Assembly: GCF_004363655.1 (NCBI RefSeq)
Contig: NZ_SNZH01000005.1
Location: 248,750 to 312,749 of the forward strand
DNA from: Tahibacter aquaticus
GTDB taxonomy: Bacteria; Pseudomonadota; Gammaproteobacteria; Xanthomonadales; Rhodanobacteraceae
Length of the DNA stretch: 64,000 nucleotides
Reading direction: 5' to 3'
Both the position numbers and the translations under genes were made by a program. This document shows, one piece after another, positions 43,407 to 52,504 of this stretch (its first letter is position 1; the number at the start of each line of letters is the position of its first letter). The notes under the pieces are model-generated. The model searched no databases. It saw only the letters and a program-made list of their open reading frames with translations, and was not told the origin of the DNA.

Positions 43407-43822
43407 GGCTTGGACTCCTCTTGGGCTTTGCGGGCAGCGACAAAGGCATCGAGTTCGCCCGCTTCGAGCTGGCCGTCGCCATTCGTATCGAAGCGCTTGA
43501 ACGTGGCTTCCAGTTCGCCGCCGAAATCTTCCAGCGTGATCTTGTGATCGGATGCCTGCTCGCTGGCCCCAGCCAGCCATTCCTTGGGGAATTCCTTCGC
43601 GTCGAGCACGCCGTCGTTGTTCTTGTCGCGTGCGGCGAAGCGCCGCTGCATGGCATTGCGGTATTCCTCGAAACTGATCTTGCCGTCGCCGTTGCGGTCC
43701 ATACGCTGCAGCAGGCGCGAGCGCGTATCGCCCGGCTTGTCCGCGACAGCCTTGTCGGCGGCGATTGTTCCTGTCGTCCACAGCACCAGCGCGAAACCTA
43801 CCAGCACACTTCGATAAGCCAT
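43403..43822 (-). CDS. Secreted EF-hand calcium-binding protein
   Basis: 139 residues from ATG 43822 (GGAGG about 8 bases upstream). Signal peptide SVLVGFALVLWTTGTIAA. Three canonical 12-residue EF-hand loops: DRNGDGKISFEE, DKNNDGVLDAKE and DTNGDGQLEAGE, with all ligand positions filled, so Ca2+ binding in the periplasm is expected. Cotranscribed with the DUF3011 gene. Confidence 0.88.
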   Translation of the reverse strand: MAYRSVLVGFALVLWTTGTIAADKAVADKPGDTRSRLLQRMDRNGDGKISFEEYRNAMQRRFAARDKNNDGVLDAKEFPKEWLAGASEQASDHKITLEDFGGELEATFKRFDTNGDGQLEAGELDAFVAARKAQEESKP

Positions 43823-43961
43823 GGCCTGCCCTCCGCTTGGAAGTCGAATGAGTAAGGGAAGCGAGTACAGCATTGGAACGACTGACGTTGCTGCCGGCCG
43901 CGTCGATACGACGCGCCAGCGCACCGCCCGCATCATGGCATAGGCACGCAGCGGCAGTCGC

Positions 43962-45290
43962 CTACGGCGTCGCCGCGATGGCAGCGAGGATGCGGGCCAC
44001 ATCGGCCTGGGTAGTCGACCAATTGGAAAATGCCGCACGCACCGCCGCGCGGCCGAACAGCTGGGTCGGCGTCATGAAGACTTCGCCGCCGGCGTTCAAG
44101 GCCTGCAGCCAGGCATCGCGTGCCGCGGCATCGCCCTCCTTGAGGGCGAAGCAGACGATGTTCAGATGTACCCCGCCCAGCACGTCGAATCGTCCGCTCG
44201 CGGCCAGACCCTCGGCCAGCGCCTGCGCCTGGGCGCAGTTGGCCGCCACCCATTCGGCGATACCGGCGCGGCCGCGCGTCGCCATCACCATCCAGGCCGG
44301 CAAGGCGCGCAGGCGGCGCGAGTTCTCCGGGGTGAAATGCAGCGGGTCGGGATCGCTGCCCAGGTAGGCCGAACTGGCGGCGAAGATCTCCCGCTGCAGA
44401 TCCGGCCGCGAGGTATACGCGATCGCGCTGTCGTAGGGCACATTCAGCCATTTGTGCAGATCTACCGTGACCGAGTGCGCCCGTTCCAGGCCGCGCAGGC
44501 GCGCCGACAGCGTGGGCAGCAGACTGGCGAACAGGCCGAATGCACCGTCCACGTGCAGCCAGGCATCGTAGCGTTCGGCCAGGCTGGCCAAAGCGTCGAT
44601 ATCGTCGAAGTCGCCGGTATTCACTTCGCCCGCGCTGGCGACGACGATGGCCGGCCCGCGATGCTGCTGCAAGGCCGCTTCCAGCGCCGCTGTATCGACA
44701 GCGGTGCGGCCGGGCAACGTTGCCACGGCGCGGTACTGGCCCCGGCCTATGCCGGCAATCGCCATGGCCTTGAGGATGCTGGAATGGGCCGCACCGGCGA
44801 AAACCGTCGCGCGCTGGTCGGCTGTCTTGCGCGCCGCCCACTCCCGCGCCGTGACCAGGCCGACCAGGTTGGCCGCCGTCGCACCGCTGACGAACTGGCC
44901 GTGCATGCCAGCAGCGATGCCGAAGACCTGGGCGTAGGCGGCGACCGTCACGCTTTCCAGCTCTGCAGCGATCGAGCCTATGGCATTGGATACGTTCTGG
45001 TCCCAGGTGCTGACCAGCCAGTCTGCCGCCAGCGCTTCGGGCGTCACCCCGCCGGTGACGAAACCCAGATAGCGCGGGCCGGGCGAGGCCGACAGCCAGG
45101 GTGCGACGCGCTCGGCCAGCAGGGCCAGGGCGGCATCGAAACCGCCGCCGTCCGGCGGCGCCGGCGCAGCTGCCCGCTGCATCTGCGCCACGCGCCGTTG
45201 CGGCAAGTTGGCAAGGTGCGCCGCGGCAAGCTTGCTGGCGGCGGCAATGGCCTGGTCGAAAGACGGCAAGTCGGGCAAGAAATCCTCCAT
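43962..45290 (-). CDS. PLP-dependent group II decarboxylase-family enzyme
   Basis: 442 residues of the aspartate-aminotransferase fold, pyridoxal-dependent decarboxylase group (tyrosine/DOPA/glutamate type). PLP-binding lysine is in VDLHKWLNVPYD, the ring-stacking/Asp strand is LHVDGAFG, and FVSGATAANL is the phosphate loop. An early segment GPRYLGFVTGG matches the family substrate motif. The exact amino-acid substrate cannot be told. ATG 45290 lacks a Shine-Dalgarno and is preceded by an AT-rich stretch (45291-45312) that probably contains its promoter. Confidence 0.87.
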   Translation of the reverse strand: MEDFLPDLPSFDQAIAAASKLAAAHLANLPQRRVAQMQRAAAPAPPDGGGFDAALALLAERVAPWLSASPGPRYLGFVTGGVTPEALAADWLVSTWDQNVSNAIGSIAAELESVTVAAYAQVFGIAAGMHGQFVSGATAANLVGLVTAREWAARKTADQRATVFAGAAHSSILKAMAIAGIGRGQYRAVATLPGRTAVDTAALEAALQQHRGPAIVVASAGEVNTGDFDDIDALASLAERYDAWLHVDGAFGLFASLLPTLSARLRGLERAHSVTVDLHKWLNVPYDSAIAYTSRPDLQREIFAASSAYLGSDPDPLHFTPENSRRLRALPAWMVMATRGRAGIAEWVAANCAQAQALAEGLAASGRFDVLGGVHLNIVCFALKEGDAAARDAWLQALNAGGEVFMTPTQLFGRAAVRAAFSNWSTTQADVARILAAIAATP

Positions 45291-45669
45291 AAATTAACAA
45301 TTTTACTATTCCGGCGCACGCAATGCGCCGCCGGGCTGGCCGGGGCACGCCGCAGGCGCCCCGGACATCGGAATGTATCGCCATCAGAAAGCCCATGCCG
45401 GAATTCCGGTCGAACCCAGGCCCTCGCTGCGCCCCTGCTTCCCGCCATGCGACTTTGCTGGCGGGAACATGCCGATGCCGGGCTACGCCTGCGGCCTGCC
45501 CGGCCTCGCCGTTGTCTGCCGCCAGGCGGCTTCGCCAGCCGGGCACCCGCTGCGTCATTTTGTCGCTGCAAGCATTACAACCGGCTGGCGACGCGGTAAT
45601 TGCCGGACCAAAGCCGTAGCCATGCCGGCCTGCAGTCCGAGCCGTTCCTAGTCCTGTATAAGGGCCAAT
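45291..45669. other. Intergenic region between divergent PLP decarboxylase and terC
   Basis: About 380 bases. The first 20 are AT-rich and probably hold the decarboxylase promoter. The rest contains no reading frame I can support. The terC leader follows. Confidence 0.5.
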
Positions 45670-45775
45670 GGTAGTCTGCGCCGCAACCGCCCCGTGGCGG
45701 CCCCTACCCCATGTCCGACCTTTTGTCGCATCGACCCATGGCGACGGGGTACGGGCATCTCACCGTGCGGCAAGA
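45670..45775 (+). promoter_or_regulatory. Structured 5' leader of terC, possible metal-sensing riboswitch
   Basis: GGTAG (45670-45674) pairs with CTACC (45704-45708) enclosing CCGCC/GGCGG (45687-45691/45696-45700). A second hairpin GTACGG/CCGTGC (45749-45754/45763-45768) is followed by GGCAAGA and the start codon 8 bases later. TerC/YkoY genes are classic targets of the Mn2+-sensing yybP-ykoY riboswitch, and GGCAAGA occurs near the 3' end of that class, but its conserved GGGGAGUA is absent. Confidence 0.3.
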
Positions 45776-45783
45776 GAACGCTT

Positions 45784-46545
45784 ATGGAATCGCTAGCCAA
45801 TCCCGAAATCTGGATCGCCCTCGCCACGCTGACCGCACTGGAGCTGGTGCTGGGCATCGACAACATCATTTTCATTTCCATCCTGGCGGGCAAGCTGCCG
45901 CCGGAGCAACGCGACAAGGCACGCAAGCTCGGCATCATGCTGGCAGCGATCACCCGCCTCGGCCTGCTGTTTGCGATTTCCTGGATCGTCGGCCTTACCG
46001 CACCGATCTTCTCCGTATTCGGCCACGAGATCTCCTGGCGCGACCTCATCCTCATCGGCGGCGGCCTGTTCCTGATCGGCAAGGCCACGCACGAAATCCA
46101 CCAGAAACTCGAAGGCGCCACCGAAGACAATGCCATGGCTGCGGCAGCGACCTTCGGCAGCGTGATCGTGCAGATCATGATCCTGGACATCGTGTTCTCG
46201 CTGGATTCCATCATCACCGCCGTCGGCATGGTGGACGAGCGCTGGGTGATGTTCGCTGCGATCCTCATCTCCATCGTGTTCATGCTGCTGTTCGCCAAGG
46301 CCATCGGCGATTTCGTCGAACGCCATCCGACCGTGAAGGTGCTGGCGCTGAGCTTCCTGATCATGATTGGCCTGGTACTGATGGCCGATGGTTTCGGCCA
46401 GAAGATTCCCAAGGGCTATATCTACGCGGCGATGGCGTTCTCGGTCTTCGTCGAAATGATCAACCTGTGGATTCGCAACCGCGCCAAGAAGAAAGTGGAA
46501 CCGGTAAAGCTGCACGAGAAGTACAGCGACTCGTCGCAGACCTGA
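45784..46545 (+). CDS. TerC/Alx/YkoY-family metal-related membrane protein
   Basis: 253 residues from ATG 45784, about seven membrane helices. The two TerC acidic motifs are present: ELVLGIDNIIFI and IVFSLDSIITAVGM. Members export Mn2+ or help load metal on secreted enzymes. The protein is unfused (no CBS/CorC domains). A strong hairpin follows the gene. Confidence 0.9.
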   Translation: MESLANPEIWIALATLTALELVLGIDNIIFISILAGKLPPEQRDKARKLGIMLAAITRLGLLFAISWIVGLTAPIFSVFGHEISWRDLILIGGGLFLIGKATHEIHQKLEGATEDNAMAAAATFGSVIVQIMILDIVFSLDSIITAVGMVDERWVMFAAILISIVFMLLFAKAIGDFVERHPTVKVLALSFLIMIGLVLMADGFGQKIPKGYIYAAMAFSVFVEMINLWIRNRAKKKVEPVKLHEKYSDSSQT

Positions 46546-46572
46546 GCCCGGCGCCACGCTGCCTGCCACCCC

Positions 46573-46603
46573 AGCCCCGCCCGCGACGACAGCGGGCGGG
46601 GCT
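46573..46603 (+). terminator. Terminator after terC
   Basis: AGCCCCGCCCGC (46573-46584) pairs perfectly with GCGGGCGGGGCT (46592-46603), 7-base loop, followed by gtgcgtttcc. Located 27 bases after the stop. Confidence 0.65.
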
Positions 46604-46744
46604 GTGCGTTTCCCCCCGCCGCGCAGACAACACTGCCGGCAGCCGATTCGCCGGCGCGCGACTGCCCGCATTGACGCCTCGTTCATGTGTACCGGCTTTT
46701 CATGCACCGGCCAGGCACCTCGCCGGCCATAAAGGAGCTGCTGC

Positions 46745-47254
46745 ATGATCCTGAGCCCCCCTGCCATCCTCGCCCTGTCCCTGGTCCTGCCTGGCGGTGC
46801 CGCGACGGCGGCCGAAATCAGCAGTGACGATTCCGTCGGCACGCTCGACGCGCCGATCAGGGCCTACCTGGACAGGAAAGCCGCCGCCGAGTCCGCCGCC
46901 GGGATCTACGTGAGCAAGCTGGTCCGCGGCGATATCGACGGCAATGGCAAGGCCGACGCCTATGTGTCGTATTCGCTGGAAAGCGCCAGCGGCGGCAATT
47001 TCACCCTGCTCTACGAGGCCTTGTTCGTTGTTGAAAAAGACCAGCTGGTTTTCAAGGCCGAGCGCGACAACGGCAGCAGCGGCACGGCCCAGGGCGAAAG
47101 CTTCTCGCCCAAGCGCATCGAGGCGGGCAGGATTCTCGGCGAAATCCTCGCCTATGCGCCCGACGACGGCGCCTGCTGTCCCAGCATCAAGCGGGCGGCC
47201 AGCGTGTCCTATGCCGGCGGCAAGCTGGGCGCCGCGGTGAAAAAGGCCGACTGA
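46745..47254 (+). CDS. Secreted hypothetical protein
   Basis: 169 residues with AAGGAG 7 bases before the ATG. Signal peptide ILSPPAILALSLVLPGGAATAA. The mature part has a calcium-loop-like RGDIDGNGKADAYVSY segment and a CC pair (GACCPSIK). These resemble small periplasmic proteins with an FG-GAP-like repeat, but I do not recognise the family. It is followed by a bidirectional terminator. Confidence 0.75.
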   Translation: MILSPPAILALSLVLPGGAATAAEISSDDSVGTLDAPIRAYLDRKAAAESAAGIYVSKLVRGDIDGNGKADAYVSYSLESASGGNFTLLYEALFVVEKDQLVFKAERDNGSSGTAQGESFSPKRIEAGRILGEILAYAPDDGACCPSIKRAASVSYAGGKLGAAVKKAD

Positions 47255-47270
47255 GCCGCGACGCGGGGTT

Positions 47271-47302
47271 GCACCGTACGACAGAAGCACCGTACGACAG
47301 AA
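47271..47302. repeat. Exact 16-bp tandem duplication
   Basis: GCACCGTACGACAGAA occurs at 47271-47286 and again at 47287-47302, directly before the terminator hairpin. It looks like a recent slippage event. Confidence 0.9.
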
Positions 47303-47326
47303 AAGGGGCGCCGAAGCGCCCCTTTT
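47301..47326. terminator. Bidirectional intrinsic terminator
   Basis: AAAAGGGGCGC (47301-47311), loop CGAA, GCGCCCCTTTT (47316-47326), then cgtttcc. The A-run and T-run make it usable on both strands, between the plus-strand hypothetical gene and the minus-strand protease gene. Confidence 0.9.
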
Positions 47327-47357
47327 CGTTTCCTGCCGTTACCGCCCGGCTATCGGA

Positions 47358-50300
47358 TCAGCTATCGAAACCATTGGCGAAGATCGCGTCCGGCTGCGGT
47401 GCGGCGCAACCCTGCACCTTGATGTTGTCCACGTACCAGCCATGCGGCACACGGCCGATCGAGGTGTCGCTGGTCATGCGGAAGCGCAGCTTCACGGCCT
47501 GGCCGGCATAGGCGTTCAGATCCACCACTGAGCGCAGGTAGGCTTGCGGATCGCCGCACCAGCCCTGCAGGCCGACCGCGGGATTGTTGGCACCGATCGC
47601 GCCGTTGTACGGGTCGGTCAGCATGGCCGAGCCAGCAATCTGCGTGAAGATGCTGCCGCCGTCGGTGGAGATTTCCAGCAGGCCCGCATCCCAGCAGCCG
47701 CCGTTGCTGTTCGGCTCCATGGTCTGGTCGCTCTGGAACTGCAGGGTCAGCGGGCTTTGGCCGCTCGGCAGGTTGATGGTCGGCGAAACCAGGCGCTGGT
47801 CGGACACCACAACCGGATCCTGCGCCAGCCAGGCATTGCCCGTGCCGCCGTAAGGCCGCGCCGCGCTGATGGCCCAGTTGGCCGAGCCGCTGCCGGCGCT
47901 GGTGGTCCAGCCGTTGGTACCGTTCTCCACATCGTCGGAAAATACCGTATTGGCCACGCTGCCCAGGCCGCAGTCGCCCGGTGCGGCGACCGTGCTGAAC
48001 TGATAGACCGGCGAGTTGCTGCCGGCGCCGCAGACATTGTTCGCGCGCACACGCCAGTAATACGTCGAGCTGGTGGCCAGGTCCGTCGTCGGCGTGGCCG
48101 TGGTGTCGCTGCCGGTCTTGCTGAAGACAATAGTGGCAAAAGCCGCATCGGTCGCGACTTCGAGCACGTATTCCGAGGACTGTGCCGCCGCTGACCAACT
48201 GAAGGCCGGCCGCACGGCGACATTGGTCGCGCTGTTGGCCGGCGCAGTCAACGCCGCTGCTGCCGGTGCCGCCGTAGCGACGGTAAGCGACAGATCGCGC
48301 GAACGATTGCCAGCGGCCGAGGCCGACTGCAGCTGGAAGGTATGCGTACCCGCGGCGACCGCATTCAATGCACTGAGGCCGATGCTGGCCGAACCCGGCG
48401 GCACGACCGTAGCCGGCGTCACTGCACCGCTGGCGCCAGCGGGCAGGCTTGCCAGCGACAGGTTCACCGGCGTCGTATAGCCCATCACCGAGCCGATGCT
48501 GACAGCGTAGCTCGCCGTCGTCGTGCTGCTGGTACAGACCGCCTGCGCACTGACCGGCGTGGCTACGGAATAGTCCGGCTGCGATACGCAGTTGACGCAG
48601 ACCAGGGCGAAATCCTGGTCGGTCGCATCGCCGCTGTTGGGCAGCGCGTCGGAGGTGATATTCGCCGCCAGCACTTTCACGTTCAGCGCACCGGCCGCGC
48701 TGGCCGTGGCTGCGTCGAGCCAGACCGATTCGATATTGTTGCTCGCGTCGGCCGTGCCGCCGGTGGCGCTATAGCCGTTGCTGCCGAAGACATTGCCCCG
48801 GTAGGTGCCGGCGCCGGCACTGACCTGCAGATCGAGGTTGTTGTTCCAGGCCGGCGTATTGCCGCCGAGGCCGTGGCCCGGCGCGTCGGTGTATACCAAT
48901 ACCAATTGCACCGGCTTGGTCGTGTCAGCCGGCGACACGCTGAGGTTCCATTCTTCGCCCGTATTGTCGAAGGTGCGCGTGTTCTGGTCGTAGTACAGCA
49001 CGGCCGGGCTACCCAGCAGCCAGTCGGCGCGCAGGCGGCCCCAGCCCTGCTTGTTGTCGGGGCGATGGCCCATGGTGACGCCGTCGGCATCGGGGCGGCC
49101 GAACAGATCCTTGCTCGCCGCCACCAGCGCGGCCTTGATCAATGCCGCGCTGGGCGAGGCGCCGGCATGGCTGGAACGATACTTTTCCACGAATAGCGCC
49201 GCAGCGCCGGTCACCTGCGGCGAAGCCATGCTGGTGCCGCAGTTCATGCCGTAACCGGTGGCGCTGATGGTGGAATCCACGTAACAGCCTGGCGTGACGA
49301 GGTGCGGGATGCGGCGGCCGTCCAGCGCCGGGCCGTGGGCACTGTTGCTGGACAGGTCGTCGATGCCCGGGTCGATCGCACCGGAAGACGTCTGCGCCTT
49401 GGTCGAACCGACCGTGATCACGTTCTTGGCTTCGTCCGGCGAACCCTGCGAGCTGGTGCCGCCGTTGCCGTTCATGAACGACAGCACGTAGGTCAGCGGC
49501 TGGTCGCCGGCCACATCGGGCTTGGTATCGCGCGTGCCCACGTCGACCTGGCGCGTATCGGCGTCGTAGCCGCGCGGCGTGGAGCCCGGCCCCCAGCTGT
49601 TGCCGGACAGGTCGGCGCCGTTGTCGTTGGACTGGCGCATCAGCTTGAGCATGCCGCCGGCCTGGGTAAATGTGGGGTTGTATACCTGCTCGATCAGCTT
49701 GGCGCCGGGCGCCATGCCCTGGCCGCGCTTGAAGCCGTTGGCGTCGTTGGTGCCCGACGAGGCGTCGCCGGCCATGATGCCGGCAGTATGCGTGCCATGC
49801 GAACTGGTGGCGCTGCCGCCGCAGGTGTCGCCGGTGCAGGGCAGCATGCGGCCGACCAGGTCCGGATGGGTGTCGAAGATGCCGCCGTCGACGTTGGCGA
49901 TCTTCACGCCGTTGCCGTTCACGCCCATGGTGGTCAGCCAGGCCAGATAGCCCGGCACCGGCAGGTTGCTGGCGTTGAGATTGTTGGCCGTGATCTGGTT
50001 GGCCACTTCGGCACGCAGGCCGCCGTCGCGCGGTACCGGGTCCAGCGCGTAGACGCCGGGCAGTTGCGCCAGCTGGGTGATCGACGCGGCGGTGCCTTCC
50101 AGTTCGACGATGTCGAACTGGCGGTCGATCTGCACGCGCATGCCGCTTGTCGCGCCACTGCTGCGCAGCTCGGCGTCGCTGACCTGGGCACCGCGATAGA
50201 CCATGGCGCGCCACTGGGTTTCGCCACGGCGTTCGCCGTCGAGCACGTTGGCTATCTTGTATTCCGGCAGGAAGTCGCCGCTCCAGCGCACGGCGCCGAG

Positions 50301-50729
50301 GCTGCGGCCACGCTGCATGGCCACGTCGTCGGCCCAGACCACGTAGGCGAAGGGCGCGATGTATTGCACCGGCACGATGCCGTTGCTCTGCAGCGCCAGG
50401 AGCCAATCCTGCTTGGTTGGTCCGTCGAACTGGACCAGGCGCAGCGCCTTGCCCTTGCCGTAGGCGCTGGTACGCGCTGCCGCATCCACCGTGGGATCGA
50501 ATACGCGTCCGCCCAGATCCAGCGAATAGGTGGCGGCGCTATCGGCACCCAGGCCACTGTCGCGGACCCAGGCAAAGCTGCCGTAGTCGTGGACGACACT
50601 GGCACCCCGCGCCAGGGCCTGGGCAAGCTGCTGCTCGGGAACGGCGGCGAAATCGGCGGCGGCAGCGGCAGAAGTGGCAACGAATGCAGCAACAGCCAAC
50701 GCAAGAGCGGTGCGATGCGGTAGGGACAT
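47358..50729 (-). CDS. Large secreted subtilisin-like (S8) serine protease with C-terminal tail motif
   Basis: 1123 residues. Signal peptide (ALALAVAAFVATSAAAA), a propeptide-like region to about 240, then the S8 domain with Asp281 (ANVDGGIFDTHPDL), His311 (SSHGTHTAGIMAG) and Ser500 (NCGTSMASPQVTG). Asn in GNSWGPGS fits the oxyanion site. C-terminal region: a P-domain-like beta sandwich, a fibronectin-type segment (TNVAVRPAFSWSAAAQSSEY), and a jelly-roll module (DDVENGTNGW to VDNIKVQGC). The last residues are PDAIFANGFDS, shared with the dioxygenase-like protein at 51221-52063. Confidence 0.92.
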   Translation of the reverse strand: MSLPHRTALALAVAAFVATSAAAAADFAAVPEQQLAQALARGASVVHDYGSFAWVRDSGLGADSAATYSLDLGGRVFDPTVDAAARTSAYGKGKALRLVQFDGPTKQDWLLALQSNGIVPVQYIAPFAYVVWADDVAMQRGRSLGAVRWSGDFLPEYKIANVLDGERRGETQWRAMVYRGAQVSDAELRSSGATSGMRVQIDRQFDIVELEGTAASITQLAQLPGVYALDPVPRDGGLRAEVANQITANNLNASNLPVPGYLAWLTTMGVNGNGVKIANVDGGIFDTHPDLVGRMLPCTGDTCGGSATSSHGTHTAGIMAGDASSGTNDANGFKRGQGMAPGAKLIEQVYNPTFTQAGGMLKLMRQSNDNGADLSGNSWGPGSTPRGYDADTRQVDVGTRDTKPDVAGDQPLTYVLSFMNGNGGTSSQGSPDEAKNVITVGSTKAQTSSGAIDPGIDDLSSNSAHGPALDGRRIPHLVTPGCYVDSTISATGYGMNCGTSMASPQVTGAAALFVEKYRSSHAGASPSAALIKAALVAASKDLFGRPDADGVTMGHRPDNKQGWGRLRADWLLGSPAVLYYDQNTRTFDNTGEEWNLSVSPADTTKPVQLVLVYTDAPGHGLGGNTPAWNNNLDLQVSAGAGTYRGNVFGSNGYSATGGTADASNNIESVWLDAATASAAGALNVKVLAANITSDALPNSGDATDQDFALVCVNCVSQPDYSVATPVSAQAVCTSSTTTASYAVSIGSVMGYTTPVNLSLASLPAGASGAVTPATVVPPGSASIGLSALNAVAAGTHTFQLQSASAAGNRSRDLSLTVATAAPAAAALTAPANSATNVAVRPAFSWSAAAQSSEYVLEVATDAAFATIVFSKTGSDTTATPTTDLATSSTYYWRVRANNVCGAGSNSPVYQFSTVAAPGDCGLGSVANTVFSDDVENGTNGWTTSAGSGSANWAISAARPYGGTGNAWLAQDPVVVSDQRLVSPTINLPSGQSPLTLQFQSDQTMEPNSNGGCWDAGLLEISTDGGSIFTQIAGSAMLTDPYNGAIGANNPAVGLQGWCGDPQAYLRSVVDLNAYAGQAVKLRFRMTSDTSIGRVPHGWYVDNIKVQGCAAPQPDAIFANGFDS

Positions 50730-51220
50730 GTCTGGACCTTCGGAAGGGTTGAGGCAGCGCGACTCCCCTGCGTTTCGCGCACTGCTTTACGGCGATCCGC
50801 CCTGCCCCGGCGCGGCTGCCGAACATCCGATCATCCGAAATTTGCGGACGAAATCAACGGAGGAGTATGCATAGTCCATACGGCGTAGACGAAATCCGCG
50901 ATAACTAAGCCTAGAGGCGTAGTTATCGACGTATGGCAACGCGCAGGAACGCACAGGGCCGACTCCGATCCTGCGTCGTCCAGATGTTCCACGTCGCTGC
51001 GCGCGCCGACAATCATCGGGTGCAATGCATCGGAATCCGCCGCTTCGATCAGTTGCTCGGTCTGTTCGAACTGGTTTCTCGCCGCGCACAGCAACGCAAT
51101 CAGGCGAGGCCCATTGCAGTGCAGCAAGTCAGCGAAGAAACGCGGATTGGCGACGAATCGCAGCGAGGTATCGCAGCGAAAGACAGCGGAACTATTCACT
51201 GTTACTGGCGAGACAGGCCA
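50730..51220. other. Intergenic region with a 13-bp palindrome
   Basis: About 490 bases upstream of the protease gene. CGATAACTAAGCC (50899-50911) pairs with GGCGTAGTTATCG (50916-50928) except at one position, with a 4-base loop. A minus-strand frame at 50831-51199 with GTG start is open for 122 codons and has fairly normal codon use in its first two thirds, but it has no ribosome site and matches no family I know; I do not call it a gene. Confidence 0.5.
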
Positions 51221-52063
51221 CTAACTCTGGAATCCGTTGGCGAAGATCGCATCCGTCGGCTGCGCCGCCACGCCGACTTCCAGCACCGACAGCCAGCCGG
51301 CCGCGTTGTCGCCACTGGTCGTGGCCAGCTGCAGCACGCCGCCGTCATTGCCGAATACGTTGTCGCCATTGAGCGAAACGCCGTTGAGATTCTGCGTGCT
51401 GCCGGAGTAGCTGCCGCTCTGGGCATAGACCGTGCGGCAGGACGCCTCGGGCAAGGCCAGCTGCGAGGTTCGCACCGCGTTGCTGCCGGACACGGCCTGC
51501 GCCAGCGAGCTGTACACCTCGAAATGGATATGCGGCCAACGCCCCGGATAGCAGCCCGGAAAGATCGAGGTGAAGCTGACTTCGCCGGCGGCATCGCTCA
51601 CCTGCACGCCGCGCAGATAGTTCTGCCCCGATACGCCGGAGGAGTACATGGAATAGCCGCCGGCGGCATTGCAATGCCAGATGTATACCGCCAGCCCCTG
51701 CAGCGGCGCACAGCCGGCCAGGGTACTGACCAGCTTCAGGCGCACGGTCAGCAGTGTACCGGCGGCAGCGGCCGTGCCTGAGGAGCCGAAACTGGCGCGG
51801 ATGTCCGAACGCACGATGCCGCTCTGGGTCAGCACATTCGGCCCGTTGGTGCCGTCGCCGGGATACGGGCCGCCAGTTTCGGCGGGAATCAGCGCACAGC
51901 CGAAGGAACGCAAAGGCAGCGCAGCCAATGCAGCGGCGCCGCCCAGCGAACCGAGCAGGAAGCGGCGCCGGCGCAGCAGTTCGCGCTGCTGCAGTACGGC
52001 CAGGGTTTCGCCCAGGCTGGCGTGGGTGTCGGACAACATCGGCAGGGAGAGACGGCGGGCCAT
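51221..52063 (-). CDS. Tat-exported intradiol ring-cleavage dioxygenase-like protein
   Basis: 280 residues. A twin-arginine leader (RRRRFLLGSLGGAAALAALP) precedes a single intradiol-dioxygenase beta-sandwich: ETGGPYPGDG, VYIWHCNAAGGYSMY, and FPGCYPGRWPHIHFEVY containing a Tyr and the HxH iron ligands. Family members cleave catechols with Fe(III), but many secreted ones have unknown substrates. The protein ends PTDAIFANGFQS, like the neighbouring protease. Confidence 0.85.
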   Translation of the reverse strand: MARRLSLPMLSDTHASLGETLAVLQQRELLRRRRFLLGSLGGAAALAALPLRSFGCALIPAETGGPYPGDGTNGPNVLTQSGIVRSDIRASFGSSGTAAAAGTLLTVRLKLVSTLAGCAPLQGLAVYIWHCNAAGGYSMYSSGVSGQNYLRGVQVSDAAGEVSFTSIFPGCYPGRWPHIHFEVYSSLAQAVSGSNAVRTSQLALPEASCRTVYAQSGSYSGSTQNLNGVSLNGDNVFGNDGGVLQLATTSGDNAAGWLSVLEVGVAAQPTDAIFANGFQS

Positions 52064-52504
52064 GGCTAACCTCGGCAGAGTGCGGGTCTGGGTGGCGCGC
52101 CAGCGGCATCCGCACGCGGCGGCGCTGGCAGGCGCGGCAGCATCCCGTGCAGGCGGCCGCTGTAACGGCTGCCGCGCCTTGCGCGCAGGGAAACTGCAGC
52201 CACAACGCTAAGCCGCGATCGGCGAAAACCTGAGCAGGAACTGCGCAGAATTCTAGGAGAACACGACAGCACCACCGCCAGGCGCCACCGTCATCACAAA
52301 GGAATGTCTGCACAAGTGTTTATTGATCACTGTACCGGCATCACCACGATGGTCGCCGGCATGCCGAAGGAACAGCACATGCACAAACTTATTGCGGCAC
52401 TCGCCCTGGCCGGAATCGGCAACGAGCACCGCCAATTGCACCGCCGAGGCGGCGTAGACCGCTTGTGCCGCAGGGCCGTCCGGCGCGATGCCCTACGCTC
52501 GCGC
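52064..52504. other. Intergenic region with an orphan signal-peptide start
   Basis: About 440 bases between two minus-strand genes. On the plus strand at 52379 an ATG preceded by AAGGAA opens MHKLIAALALAGIG, which looks like a signal peptide, but the frame then loses any protein-like character. A one-base shift gives a short ATSTANCTAEAA and a stop near 52455. This may be the start of a decayed gene. Nothing else is supported. Confidence 0.4.

Noticed and set aside
45711-46748. 345-codon plus-strand frame overlapping terC
   Set aside because: A frame-shifted shadow of the TerC coding sequence.
50831-51199. 122-residue minus-strand gene downstream of the dioxygenase-like gene
   Set aside because: GTG start without ribosome site, no family resemblance, and the last third runs through a palindrome with unusual codons.
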